Part shown: positions 31,877 through 43,139 of the stretch, in pieces | How the letters are laid out: every line of letters starts with the position of its first letter | Numbering within the stretch: position 1 is the stretch's first letter | Source: Gnetum montanum | Lineage: Eukaryota > Streptophyta > Gnetopsida > Gnetales > Gnetaceae | Assembly: GCA_015680685.1 (NCBI GenBank) | Contig: MNCI01001420.1 | Span: forward strand, 223,827 to 287,826 | DNA: 64,000 nt | Reading direction: 5' to 3' | Position numbers and translations under genes: made by a program | Notes under the pieces: generated by a model | Database searches by the model: none | The model's input: only the letters and a program-made list of their open reading frames with translations | What the model was told of the DNA's origin: nothing

Positions 31877-33549
31877 TGAAACACCACCAAATTCGGGCTC
31901 CTAGGTCTTGACTGCAAATTTAGCTAAGTGTCAAAACTTAGCAAATTTTTTCTAAGTGTTGAGACCATGATCTCCACTGCTGGGACTACACTCCAGGGCA
32001 TAGTTGGCACAAATAGCTTAGATTTGCAAATTTTTCTAAGTGTCAATAGTGGTTGCAAAATTTTCTAAGTGTTTGACTATGCTCCCCCTAGCAAGACTAC
32101 GCTTTAGAGTGTAGTCAATCTAGTATGCACACTAGTGGCCAATTTTGCAAATTTTCCTAAGTGTCAAGGTAAAATTTATTAGGCTTGGTTGGCATGGAAG
32201 AAATAGTTTGGTAGATTTTCTAACTTCTAAGGCTACACTCCTTACTACGCTCCAGAGTGTAGTTAGCATAGTTCACATGAAGACATCAATTTTTGCTAGA
32301 TTTTTCTAAGTTTCTTGAATACCCTCTCACTGTTAGGACTACGCTCTAGAGCGTAGTCAGTGCTAGAGCATAGTTTTGAAAAATTTGCCTAACTCCTGGG
32401 ACTACGCTCCAGAGTGTAGTCATGTAGAATTGCCTTCGGAAGCCTCCAAAGTTTAGCACTAGCCTTCATCTTAGCTCCAACATTCCCTCAACAAGCAAGA
32501 TCAGAAATTTGCATTTCATTTGCATCCCCCCATATGCCCCCAAATTGTACCTATACTCAACACCACTTGAGAGAGTGGGCAGTAGAGTCCCAAAGTGTAG
32601 TCTCCAAAACTACACTATTTTGCATTATTTTCAAGTACATTGTGGTCTGTTCGGCACTCGCACATGTAGTCTTGGTAGCATAGTCATAGTCTGGTAGTCT
32701 CACAAGGTCCATTGGAGCACACCAGTAGAACATCATTTTACTTCATTGGGAGCATAGTTGGGGCTAGCATAGTCTGAACTATCCCTTTGCCACATGGTGC
32801 TCAATCTGTGACTCACACTAATCCTAGCCCTATAAATACCCCAGTGCTCCATGTTTTAGGGGTTGGCATTTTAGCATTTTGGTTGGCATTTTGAAGTGAT
32901 CACTTGGCACTTTTAGCACTTGAAAAACTTAGAGCACACTTAGCATTTCAGGTAGACACCATTGCACACCACCACAGCATTGTTGTACACTGCCCAACAC
33001 ATTGTACACCACTGTAGCTTGTAGGACACTATGACAGCCAACCTGACAAGCTTAGACTTTATGGTGGACATCATTTTGTCATAGCCAGACACCCTAAGAT
33101 TGTGACTATGTTGCCTAATGTGCTTGTTTGTACACTACGTACCTCTTACACTTTTCTTTGCAATTAACTATGCTCCCCTCATTTGGGGTGGTTCTGCTTT
33201 CTCTCTTGCTCACATTCTATGCATTTTCATATTTTCTTTTGCACTTTAACATCCTACTCACATTTTTTATTATTTAAGCACATATTTGCACGGGTTCACT
33301 CTCGTTTTTACACCTGAAACGTCTACTATGCTCACACCCATGGGCACCATGGACATCACAAAACACCATGTAAACCCTCTTAACACTTGCTTCATCATAG
33401 CACTCGTAAGTCCTAGTTCAATCGACAAGACCATGCTGGGCACCATGCCTCTATTCCCATCAAGCCCTTGTGTAGAAATATGGTTAAGGCTATGCGATCG
33501 CAAACCTCTAAGAGTCCCATTCCAGCCTCCAACATTTTTAGTTATTGCA
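31877..33549 (+). mobile_element. T2 3' LTR
   Basis: Starts TGAAACACCACC, ends ATTGCA; pairs with 15420-17102. TATA at 32831. Followed by the ATATT duplication and then A1 pol sequence. Confidence 0.9.
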
Positions 33550-33554
33550 ATATT
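33550..33554. repeat. T2 target-site duplication, right copy
   Basis: ATATT, identical to 15415-15419. Confidence 0.85.
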
Positions 33555-33555
33555 C

Positions 33556-34740
33556 AAAGGTGTTTTTACATAAAAGCCATAAAACAAGAGGGCACCTAGT
33601 GGCTAACCGTTAATTTTGATAGCAGCACAATGTGCGTGGAACCTATTGAGAACTTAGCATGCACTTATGTTACAGGCATGGATGAACTAGAGTAACTTCA
33701 TCACCAACTCTTTGATGAAAATAATGATACCAATCAGGGAGAGTTGGAGATCCCTGAGAATTTTAAATAAGAGCCCCTAGAGTTGAAAACTCTACATGTT
33801 GGTCTAGAATATGCATTCTTACAAAATGGCAAGTTAGTCGTACTCAATGCCAAACTTACTCCTGAATAGAAAGAAAAACTATTGAAAGTGGTCAAAAAAT
33901 GGCCAACAACTCTTGCTTGGTCATATCTTGAACTCACTAGAATTGATTCATGGAATGCTAGCATTGCATTTACACTGATCTGTCCATGAAGCCAAGGAGG
34001 CAACCACAACATCCTAAATTGAAGCAAATTATGAAAAAGAAGATTGAGCAATTCCTTAAGGTAGGGTTCATCTACCCCATTACAGATAGCGAGTGGGTTA
34101 GCCCACTTGTGATAGTGCCAACGAGAGGTGGCTCATGGTGGGTTTGTATCAACTTCAAGCTATTACACATGACAACATTCAAAGATCATTTTTCATTGTC
34201 ATTTACTAACCAAATGTTGGACACCATATCTAGGCATTGCTATTATAGTTTTTGGATGCTTATAGTGGCGATAACCAAATCTAGATTACACTAGAAGATC
34301 ATGCCAACATAACATTCACAAGTCCCTAGGGGACTTTGCATATCACAAGATGCCTTTTGGTTTGTGCAATGCTCTTGTCACTTTCCAACATCTAGTGTTA
34401 AGTATCTTTCAATAGTAAATAGGTAGCAGAATGGAAATCTTCATGGATGACTTCTCCACTTATGGCATTCCATTTGAGTAAGCCTTGGATTACCTTGAGC
34501 AAGTACTAAAAAGATGTGTAGAAATAAATCTGTGGCTCAATTAGAAAAAGAGCCATTTCATGATCCAAGAGGGCATTGTATTGGGGCACTAAATTTTGCA
34601 GAAAGGGATTGAGGTAGACCCCAAAAATATAAGGGCCATTGAAGGAATTACTTGTTAACTAGAAACTATCAAAGATGTTTGGTAATTCCTTAGACACACT
34701 TGTTGGTACTAGTGATTCATAGAGAATTTGTCTAAGATCG
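33556..34740 (+). pseudogene. A1 reverse transcriptase (second part of A1 pol)
   Basis: Resumes A1 after the nested insertions. LKTLHVGLEYAFLQNGKLVV and LTPE.KEKLLKVVKKWPTTL-AWS (33780-33930) are the pre-RT tether. RT motifs: KIEQFLKVGFIYPITDSEWV-SPLVIVPTRGG (34040-34130), VCINFKLLHMTTFKDHFSL, the DDE-less GYNQI region near 34280, and IFMDDFSTYG (34438-34467) with the catalytic M-D-D in the FMDDFS form typical of Athila. Stops and one frameshift at about 34300. The full pol would have continued from the protease at 13070. Confidence 0.8.
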
Positions 34741-35300
34741 CAAAATCATTGGTCAAGTTGATAAAGAAAGATGCTCTCTTCATTTGGACTAAGGAATGTG
34801 AAAATGCATACTACAGCATCAAACAAAAGCTTGTATAGACTCTAATTCTATGAGCGCCTGATTGATCTAGACCATTCCATATCATGACAAATGCATCCAA
34901 CAACACCTTGGGAGATGTGCTTACACATTTGGATGATAAGAAACATCCATAATACATCCATTGTGCAAGTCAAACCATTGTGGGTGCACAACTGAATTAC
35001 ACTACCATGAAAAAAGAACTGACGATAGTGGTGTATGCTCTGGAAAAGTTTAGGCACTATGTGCTTCGATATAAAGTATTTGTGCATGGTAATCACAATG
35101 CCATCTGCTTTCTCATGAATAAGCCAATGGTGAGCCCCTGTGTTATATGGTGGCTAGTGATGTTGTAGGAATTTAATCTTACAATGGTAGATTGAAAGGG
35201 GACTAATAATGTGATCGTCAATCACTTGTCTTGGTTACGATGGGATAATAAAGAGGGGGAATGTCCATTATTTGATTTATTCCCTGATGAACTCCTCTTT
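34741..35300 (+). pseudogene. A1 RNase H
   Basis: PFHIMTNASNNTLGDVLTHL-like start (34875-34930), then IVGAQLNYTTMKKELTIVVY and ALEKFRHYVLRYKVFVHGNH (34978-35090), matching the gypsy RNase H E.NY...EKE.LA.V.A..KFR.Y. The stretch 34980-35168 is stop-free. Confidence 0.7.
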
Positions 35301-36581
35301 TTTGATGTAATAAATGAAAAAACGCCTATAGAATTAAAATGGTATGATGGCATCCTCACTTATCTTCTCACTTAAGAGATGCCACAAGATCTGGACCATA
35401 GGAAGAAACAGTAGTTTCTTCATTGAGTTAAGCACTTCATGGAAATCAATGGACATCTTTACAAGATGTGTGCCAATGGTCTAATTTGTTGGTGGATACC
35501 TAATGTAGATCAATTACATGTTCTCTAGGATGCTCACAAAGGCCCTTGCAAAGGCCACTACATTGGGAGATGCATGATCATAAAAATCCTGATGGTAGGA
35601 TACTATTGGCCCATAATCTTTACAGATGCCCACCAATTTATTTGATCCTGTGAACACTGTCAACAAGATGGTGGGATGATTGCATAAATGGAGGATCCTC
35701 AATAGTGGATTCAGCCACTAGAACCCTATGACATATGAAGCATAGATTTCATGGGTTCCATCACATCCATGTCCATTGGAAAGGCATCTATAATTGTCAT
35801 CATTGACTATTATAGCAAATGAGTAGAAGTAGTAGCTATCATCAACTATACATCATCCACTATTACTCAATTTGTATAACAAAATGTTGTGAACAAGTTT
35901 CAAGTGCCATGTACATTGATTTCTGACAACAAAACCCATTTTATAGGTGCCACTTTTTAAAAACTCATGCAACGCTTGGGGGTTGAAGATAAATTAACAA
36001 CAACCTATCACCCCCAAGCCAACAGTTAAGCATAGGTGACTAATAGGGAGATCACAAAGATTCTAACAAGAACTATTAGCAAATATAGGAGAGACTGGAG
36101 CACAAAACTCAATGATGCCCTTTAAGCCTACCACTCAACATAGAAACTTCCTATTGGCTACTTTCCCTACGAGTTGGTGTATGGAAAAATTCCAATGCTT
36201 CTAATTCAATTCGAGCTCCATACACTCTCAATAGCTTGTGACCTGGATCTTGACCTAAGTCTGGAATAAAAAGAAAGATTGATCAACTTCAATGTGCTAA
36301 ACGAAAATATATTGGTAGCCCTTTCTTTGAATGAAGTGCATAAGACATTCAACAAACAATGCCATGATCTTAGAATACATAAAGTAAAATTTCAACTGGG
36401 AGATAAGGTTCTTTGTTAGAATCCCACACACGTACTTCAAAAAACCAAATTCCAAACATTGTGAAAAGGGCCTTATATAATTAATGAAACCTTTCATTCT
36501 AGGGCCATGATCATATACAAACCTGAAAGCCCAAATAAAAAGCAATTGGTGAACATCCAACAGCTAGAGCCTTTCCACTAG
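35301..36581 (+). pseudogene. A1 integrase
   Basis: Zinc-binding H-H-C-C remnant (DAHKGPCKGHYIG, SCEHCQQ, 35525-35665). Core: SIDFMGSITSMSIGKASIIV (first Asp, 35740-35790), VPCTLISDNKTHFIGA (second Asp, 35908-35955), YHPQANS.A.VTNREITKIL (36005-36070), where the third acidic residue's codon is TAG. C-terminal part: FQLGDKVLC.NPTHVLQKTK and VNIQQLEPFH, stop at 36579-36581. A2 and A0 share the same tail. The loss of the catalytic Glu alone would make it inactive. Confidence 0.8.
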
Positions 36582-37026
36582 TGAAATTAAGCCAGTGTAA
36601 CAAATACCTCTACGGATGGGCAACCATGCTCAATTCTTTAGATCTTCTCCTTCGAACTCAGTTGTGGGGGAGATGGCCATCTATGCTAATCATATACTTG
36701 GCTTCTCAATTTTTCTATTTTTTGGTTTACACATTTTGGTCTTTGTAAATTATTTATTTAACACCTTTTTGACTTTAAAACTTCTTTCTATTTTACACCA
36801 TTTTTGTTTTACACCATCGTTAGTACATTTAAATCTTTCTTGAGTATTTACACTTTCTTAGATATTTTACTTTATTTTAGTGTGATTTTTAATTTTTGTT
36901 AATAAACATGCTTTGTGCCAATAAGATATAGTGGTACTGTAGCTATTACTAATGGTGGTTTGTGCTTAATGTTTTGTTTGTTAATTTCTGGTTTCTATTT
37001 CTAAATTTTTGTATCGATGGCTAAGT
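36582..37026 (+). other. A1 post-integrase leader of the spacer
   Basis: About 440 bp of T-rich sequence, no coding signal. SVVGEMAIY at 36657-36690 corresponds to A2 YGGDIHLP and to similar text in A0, so a short conserved tail after integrase may have been part of the reading frame. Upstream of the duplicated spacer. Confidence 0.45.
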
Positions 37027-38141
37027 CATGGTTTCTTTTTCATAGAATGGGTAGTGAGTCCATGACATCTACACATCCACAAACTCTATGGTTCTCCTTG
37101 TTTTGGAAGTAAGAGATCCCTTTCATTAAATAAACTTTTAATAAATTTATGAGCTTGGTAGTTTCTAGAATTGGAAAGGATTCAAAGATTTACATAGGGT
37201 GTGACTTCAAGGAGAGTCAATACTCTTTTTACTCTTCTACTTGCTTGGGTGCATGAGTGTTTTCATAGACTTCTTACTATTCCATGTCGACCAAGAATAG
37301 GAAGTTGAATAAAGTCTTTGCATGGTGTGGTTCCCATCCAAAAAGAGAGAGAGAGGAGAAAAAAAAAAGATGGGAATTCAAAGCACACCACTTAGATAAA
37401 TAAATAGGCTACAAGCACTAGTTATGAGACTAGAAAGATATGTTACCCATGCCTAAATTTCCCCTCTAACTAAGGCCCTTTCTCACTTCCTAATTCTCTT
37501 TTCTTCTCTTTATGGAATATTGATTGTTTTGTGGGAGCACTCTTATGTCTTGAGGGGATGGATCAATCTTGGGGTGGTGATGCAAAGTCACTGAAAGTGG
37601 TTGGTTTTGGTCTAGACTTAGGATGGATCTTCTTAGGTCATTTAAACACAAATACATGAGGGACTTGTTATGGCCCTAATCTGGAATTCCATTCCACCTT
37701 CTCCATCATTTGTCAATGCTACCCATAACTCACCTCATTGTTAGTGTCCATGTTCTTAATTCGATGTCCTTGTCTAACATGCTTGAATTCTTGGATAGAA
37801 TCTTCTAGGTTTTGGTCCTTAATTTTCATTAATCATTAATCGCTTATGGGGCCCACGATCTCCTTAAGTTGAGGTTATGCAAGGGCAAACAAGACATGTG
37901 CCTGCTATGGGGAGGACCCACTTGCATATCTCTTAGTTGGGTTCATTAAGCATCTTATCCTTAGGCATTCTTCCAAACAAAATCTTTTGTACACCCATCT
38001 TTTGCATCAAACCATGTGCTCCTTTACATATTTTATTATATACACACATTCTCTATCAAATTTTTCCATATTGAGCTTTTAGAGCCAATGCATATACGAG
38101 GCCTTGTATATGCAGCCCCATCAATGTAGTGGAAAAACTAG

Positions 38142-38149
38142 TATAAATA
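38142..38149 (+). promoter_or_regulatory. TATA box in A1 spacer unit 1
   Basis: TATAAATA 30-60 bp upstream of ACAAATGCCAAGGGAG; kept in unit 2 (40180-40187) and as TATATAT in A2 (48487-48493). A probable internal promoter for the extra ORF. Confidence 0.5.
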
Positions 38150-38293
38150 TGCATGACCCCTTAGAAATTTTTACATTTTCTTACAAATGCCAAGGGAGTC
38201 TTTCAAATCTTCAGAGCCCAAACCTTCGAGAGCCCATAACTTTCTAACTATTTATCCAAATCACTCCCTTCTTTGACCTTGCAGCTACTAGAG

Positions 38294-38445
38294 GTAAGCT
38301 CTTAGTCGTGGGGGCCACAAATGTGGCAAGTGTAACTAACTAACTAGATAAGGTACTCAAATATTTAATGTTACACATTATAATTACTAATCCATGAATG
38401 TGTTATGATTGCAAAACAAGAAGGATCCAAGAACAAGCTAAGGAA
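38294..38445 (+). other. Probable leader intron upstream of extra ORF (unit 1 copy, partly deleted)
   Basis: Donor CTAGAG|GTAAGC at 38293/38294; A2 has CTAGAG|GTACAC at 48642/48643, and unit 2 has AGAG|ATAAGC (donor G-to-A). Acceptor side in unit 2: GTGATCATAG directly before the ATG at 40634. About 310 bp in unit 2. Supported by conservation of both edges, not by transcripts. Confidence 0.4.
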
Positions 38446-38910
38446 GAACCACTTACAATCCATACCACAGGTCCTCTTAGGGAAGAGGCCAAGCTAGAAT
38501 CTATTCGTCAAATTCCGAAACTGGTAGCAACAACAAAACATTCCCACCAAGATGAGGCACTAGCTTAGCAAGTAAACCTTGAGGTGACTTTGACAAAAGC
38601 CTACTTGAATCAAATTAGATCAAGGAAGGTCCAAAAAATAGCGCTTTAGGAGTTAAACTTTGGCTCGTTCCTAGAGCAAGCACTTGAAGAAGTACAGGAC
38701 TGATCAAGGACCTCTCCCATGTGGCCAATTATCATTTCCACTGGGGAGTGGTACATTGAAGAGACACTCTTCCTCTGGAATAATAGGTAGGCTAGTTCAA
38801 CTGTAAAAATTAAGGACATCTTAGTGTCCTACTCAATGCAGGTTGATGCTGAAGTGCTTAGGTTGCCAGAAATAGGGGTGAATCTCGTTGAGATTCCAAT
38901 GTAGGTGAAA

Positions 38911-40633
38911 CATGGTTTCTTGTCCATGGAATAGGAAGTGAGTCCATGACATCTGTCCATCCACAAACTCTATGGTTTTCCTTGTTTTGAAAGTATGAGG
39001 TTCCTTTCATTAAATAAACTTTTAATAAATTTATGACATTTGTAGTTTTAAGAATTATTACGGATTCAAAGGTTTGCATAGGATGTGACTTCAAGGGGAC
39101 TCAATACTATTTATACTCTTCTAGTTACTCAGGTGTATAAGTGTTTTCATGGATTTCTTACCATTCCATGTCAACCAATAATAGGAAGTTGAATAAGTCT
39201 TTGCATGGTGTGGTTCCTATCCAAAAAGAGAGAGAAAAAAATAAGACAAAACAAAATAAAAGATAAAAAACATGATGGGAATTCAAAGTACACCCCTTAG
39301 ATAAATAAAAGAGCTACAAGCACTAGTTATGGGACTAGAAAGACATGTTACCCATGCCTAAAAATCCTCTCTAACTAAGGCCCTCTCTCATTTCCTGCTG
39401 CTCTTTTTTTCTTCTTAAGGAGCTGTGGTTATTCTATGGGAGCACTCTTGTGTCTTGAGTGGGTGGATTGATCTTGTAGTGTCGATGTGAAGTCATTGAA
39501 AGCAGTTGGTTTTGATTTGGACTAAGGATGAATCTTCTCAAGTCATTTAAACACAAATCCACAAGAGAGTTCTTATGACCTCAATTTAGAATTCCATTCC
39601 ACCTTCTCCATTATCCATTTATGCTACTTGCAACTCACCTCACTACTGGTGTCCATCTTGTTGTTTAGTGTCTTTGTTTGACATACTTGATTTCTTTGGT
39701 AGAATCTTTAGGGCTTTTATCCTTAACTTCCATCAACCATTAATCACATATGGGGCCTAGTTGAGGTTATGCAAGGGCAAGCAAGGCATATGCCTACTAT
39801 GGGGATGATCCACTTACATATCTCTTGGTTGGGTTTGTTAAGCACCTTATCCTTAGGTATTCTTGCAATTAGAATCTTTGTACACTCATCTTTTGCATCC
39901 AACCATGTGCTCCTTTAAAATATTTTCTTTAATTCACACATTCTCAATAAAATTCTTGAATATTTGAACTTTCAAAGAGCCTCTTCAATGGTTTCATCAT
40001 ATTCTTGGCTTTTCAGGGACTTCATAGACTCTAAATTAATTCAAAAATTCCTTGTATTTTTTAAAATATTCAAAATTGAAAATTTTGTTTATGGATCTCG
40101 TAAATTGGGCCTTGTCAACAAAGCCCATGCTTATATGAGGTCTTGTATATGTGGCCCCATCAATGTAGCGCAAAAATACTATAAATATGCACAACCCACC
40201 TTAGAAATTTTCACATTTTCTCACAAATGCTAAGGGAGATTTTCAAATTTTTAGATTCTAGAACCTTCTAGAGCCCATAACTTCCTAACCGTTTATCCAA
40301 ATCACTCTGTTCTTCGACCCTATAGCTCTTAGAGATAAGCTCTTAGTCATGGGGGCCAGAAATGTGCCATTTTTGATAGAGAATGTTTCACCATTTTTCT
40401 AACTCCCACAAAGGTTTAACTAAGAAATCAACATTTAAATACCAACTTATAGAAGTTAAACCCTTCCAATGAGCTTCGGTAACACTTATAATAAAAATTA
40501 ATAAAATAAAATAATCAATCTAACTAGATAAGGTGCAACCATAGCCAAGTGTAACTAACTAACTAGATAAGGTATTCAAATATTCAAAGTTACACATTAT
40601 ATCGACTAATCTATGGATGTGTTGTGATCATAG
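38911..40633 (+). repeat. A1 spacer duplication, unit 2 (non-coding part)
   Basis: Second copy of the spacer, with TATA at 40180-40187, leader ATG-containing stretch and the intron-like segment intact at 40333-40633. It also matches A2 47240-48922 and, inverted, A0 4614-5690. Low-complexity Leu/Phe frames here (for example 39964-40233) are chance. Confidence 0.75.
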
Positions 40634-43137
40634 ATGGCACTGAAAGGCAAACACACGTAGGAAGGAAGACCATCTCAACCAAGAGAGAAATGAACAAGAA
40701 TAGGAAGGGGCTAATAATAGTCCTAGGAAGAACAAATTGCAATCCATGTCACAGAAGGAAGAGGCCAAAGTGGAATCCGTTCATTAGATTCTAGAACCAG
40801 TAGCAGTAATAGAACATTCCCACCAAGATGAGTCACCATCTTAGCAAGAAAAACTTGAGATGACCTTGACGAAGGCCTACCTAACTCAAATTAGATGTAA
40901 GAAGGTCTAAAAGATGGTGCTCTAAGAGTTAAACTTTGGCACTTTCTTGGAGTAAGCACCTAAAAAGGTACAAGACCAACTGAAGACCTCTCCCATGTGG
41001 CCAATTATCACTTTTAGCAGGGAGTGGTATATGGGAGAGAAGTTCTTATTTTGGAACAATAGGTAAGCTAGTTCAATAGTCAAAATCAAGGACATTTCAG
41101 TGTTCTACTTAGTGCAGGTCATTGCTGAAGCACTTGGGTTGCCAGAAATTAGGATGAATCTCATTGAGATTTCGATGCAAGTTGACCCTAGCATCAAAAA
41201 GGAATGGGTTCAACGGTGCTATGGTGTTGATTGCAAGGAGTATGGCAAGCTCACACTGGTAGAAAGAATCCACTACAAAAATGTAGCCTTTCATCTAAAC
41301 CCCATGGTGAGGCCTAACAAGATCATTGCCTTTTTTGCCCATTTATGTGTTGCTTTGAGTGGGATATTCCTTGTCAACCTTTTACAATTGATCTATCTGG
41401 AGAAAGAAAAGCAATTTAAAGAGAATGAACATGGAAGGAAGGCACTCCCCTTCCCATGCCTAAGCTATGCCAAAGCGGAGGGATAGTCTGCTATACAAAT
41501 GATGTTGTCTAACATGCTTTGACCGCTAACTGGGTAGAGATGATGAAGGCTAAGACACTTGCAACAACCATTTAATAAGAGGAGCAGTAGCCACCACCCA
41601 CACCTACCACTCAAAAAACTATGTTAGATGTCATTACAACATTTCAATAGTTGCATGAATACCAAGAATGGTTCTTGAGTGAGTAAGAGTAATGAGTAGG
41701 CACGAGTGGTGGGGACCTGTTTGTGTATTGGCCAATGATGAGTCACCTAAATGAGGTGGCCTAAATAGTTAGCATGATGGTAAGAGGTGGATCCATTTTT
41801 TCTTCCCAAAAAACATAGTTTTTCACATCCTATCACTAGAGACGTAATAATATCTCTCTTAGAATAGCAGCCACTCCTAGATATTTTTGAGAATGTTGCA
41901 ACTTTCTCGGTGTACTTGGAGGAAGGTGAGGAGGCAACAATACTGGTGATGTAGCACTAGGGCAAGAAACCATAGCAGAGGTGTTTGCTAATAGAATTTT
42001 TGAAACACTCAATGCACCTGTAGTGTCTATAGCAAATGTCATTGCACTTAAAGATGTGTAGATGTCTATAGGAACCATAAGCAACAGATTAAGCACTGCA
42101 CAACATGAAGAACTATTGGATTGGCTGGTGGAAACTAGGCAAGATGTCTTTGATCTTCTAGATACTATTACTAAAACCTAGTTGGAGTTGCTAAATGAAA
42201 AGAACATTATTTTGGAATGGCAACTTGAAATAGCCAAGGAGTTGAACGAATGCTTGGCTATTGAAGTTGCTAAATTAAGAGCTTAGATTACTAACTTTGC
42301 ATTTCTCAACTCAGCATTGACAAGAGATGAAGTTCTTGAATAGCTTCACATCTAGATGAAAGGGGTTGAGGGTGCAATGAAGACAATGGTGTTTTACCAA
42401 TTCTTAGTAGAGGCCACATAGCATAAAATTCAAAAGGCCTTGGATTTGACTTATGAGGAGAATGTGCAACTAATCGTAGAAAACCATTGCCTACAAAATG
42501 TTAATGCGCATAAACGAAAATTGATTAATTTTATCCATCAATAGTAAGACCAAGTAGCTAGAGCAAACATAGAGCTAAGGAGATTGATATCTGAGAATAG
42601 AAACCTCTCCATGGAGGAGGTTTGTGCCCTTTGCCAAAAGATTATAATAGAGGTAGTTGACTAGAAATTAGAGGCTCTCAAATTTGAGAGAGTTAAGGAT
42701 CACTACAGAGACAAGGTTGGCCTACAGAAAGAAGTAAATGAGAAACAAATTCAAGTGGTGAAGGTTAAAATGAACAAGATCCTTCAGCAACTCCAACATG
42801 GACATGAATTGTGGCAGCCCATCATTGATGGAATTAATTAGTACAATAAAGTAGAAATTCACCTAAAGGAGTTATAGATAGAGGAAATGATGGAATACAT
42901 GGAGGTGGCCAATCTTTGGTACATGAACTGGCTATGTTGACTATCAGATGACCATGGTTAGAATTGGAAAAGCAGGTGGCCAGTTCGTACATGTTATACA
43001 AGGCTAAGTTCAAACACCACAAGGATACCAAGAAAAAGCTTGTGGTGGAAAACACTGAACTCAATGTTCTCAAGGGAAAATACACTAATAAGATATTTAT
43101 TACCAAGAACTTGATCAACAGAGTGAATGAATACTAG
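40634..43137 (+). pseudogene. A1 extra sense ORF downstream of integrase
   Basis: ATG at 40634 (MALKGKHT.EGRPSQPREK) matches A2's MAPKRGL.ARVPS.SREKQP. Best-preserved block 41100-41486: VIAEALGLPEIRMNLIEISM, YGKLTLVERIHYKNVAFHLN and a hydrophobic stretch IIAFFAHLCVALSGIFLVNL-LQLIYL. Then frames rich in Glu, Lys and Leu read as coiled coil (LKGKYTNKIFITKNLINRVN at the end, 43060-43130). The E.LGLP motif recalls plant transposon-associated proteins and the antisense ORF of T2. An alternative is the third (env-like) ORF of Athila elements, which sits in the same place; the hydrophobic stretch could then be a membrane segment. Function unknown; broken by many stops. Confidence 0.6.
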
Positions 43138-43139
43138 GA

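Larger units (their letters stand above)
15420..33549 (+). mobile_element. T2: complete Tat-lineage LTR retrotransposon, 18.1 kb
   Basis: Bounded by LTRs of 1,683 and 1,673 bp with TG...CA ends and a perfect ATATT duplication. Sense order: primer site, leader repeats, gag, protease, about 6 kb insert region, pol start, reverse transcriptase, RNase H, a second (archaeal-type) RNase H, integrase, tandem repeats, 3' untranslated region, purine tract. The double RNase H is the documented hallmark of the Tat lineage. The insert region carries an antisense, intron-containing gene block. Very large size, dual RNase H and 3' tandem repeats also recall Ogre-like members. Many stops; not autonomous. 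Confidence 0.92.
37027..38910 (+). repeat. A1 spacer duplication, unit 1
   Basis: Runs from TCATGGTTTCTT to GTTGAGATTCCAATG and is repeated as unit 2 from 38911 (shared start CATGGTTTCTTG). It contains spacer, TATA box, leader and the first about 90 codons of the extra ORF. Unit 1 lacks about 190 bp of the leader that unit 2 and A2 have, deleted between short GCC matches (38333). The array is spacer-ORF start-spacer-ORF, best explained by unequal exchange or template switching. Confidence 0.75.

Noticed and set aside
31561-31911. 116-codon open frame before the T2 3' LTR
   Set aside because: Runs into the LTR, no recognisable domain, absent from the equivalent part of the 5' LTR flank.
37027-40360. 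Two copies of the spacer taken as an LTR pair of a separate element
   Set aside because: Both are followed by the same ORF start, and the sequence recurs between integrase and the extra ORF in A2 and A0, so it is an internal spacer. The true LTRs are at 9144-10024 and 43140-44035.
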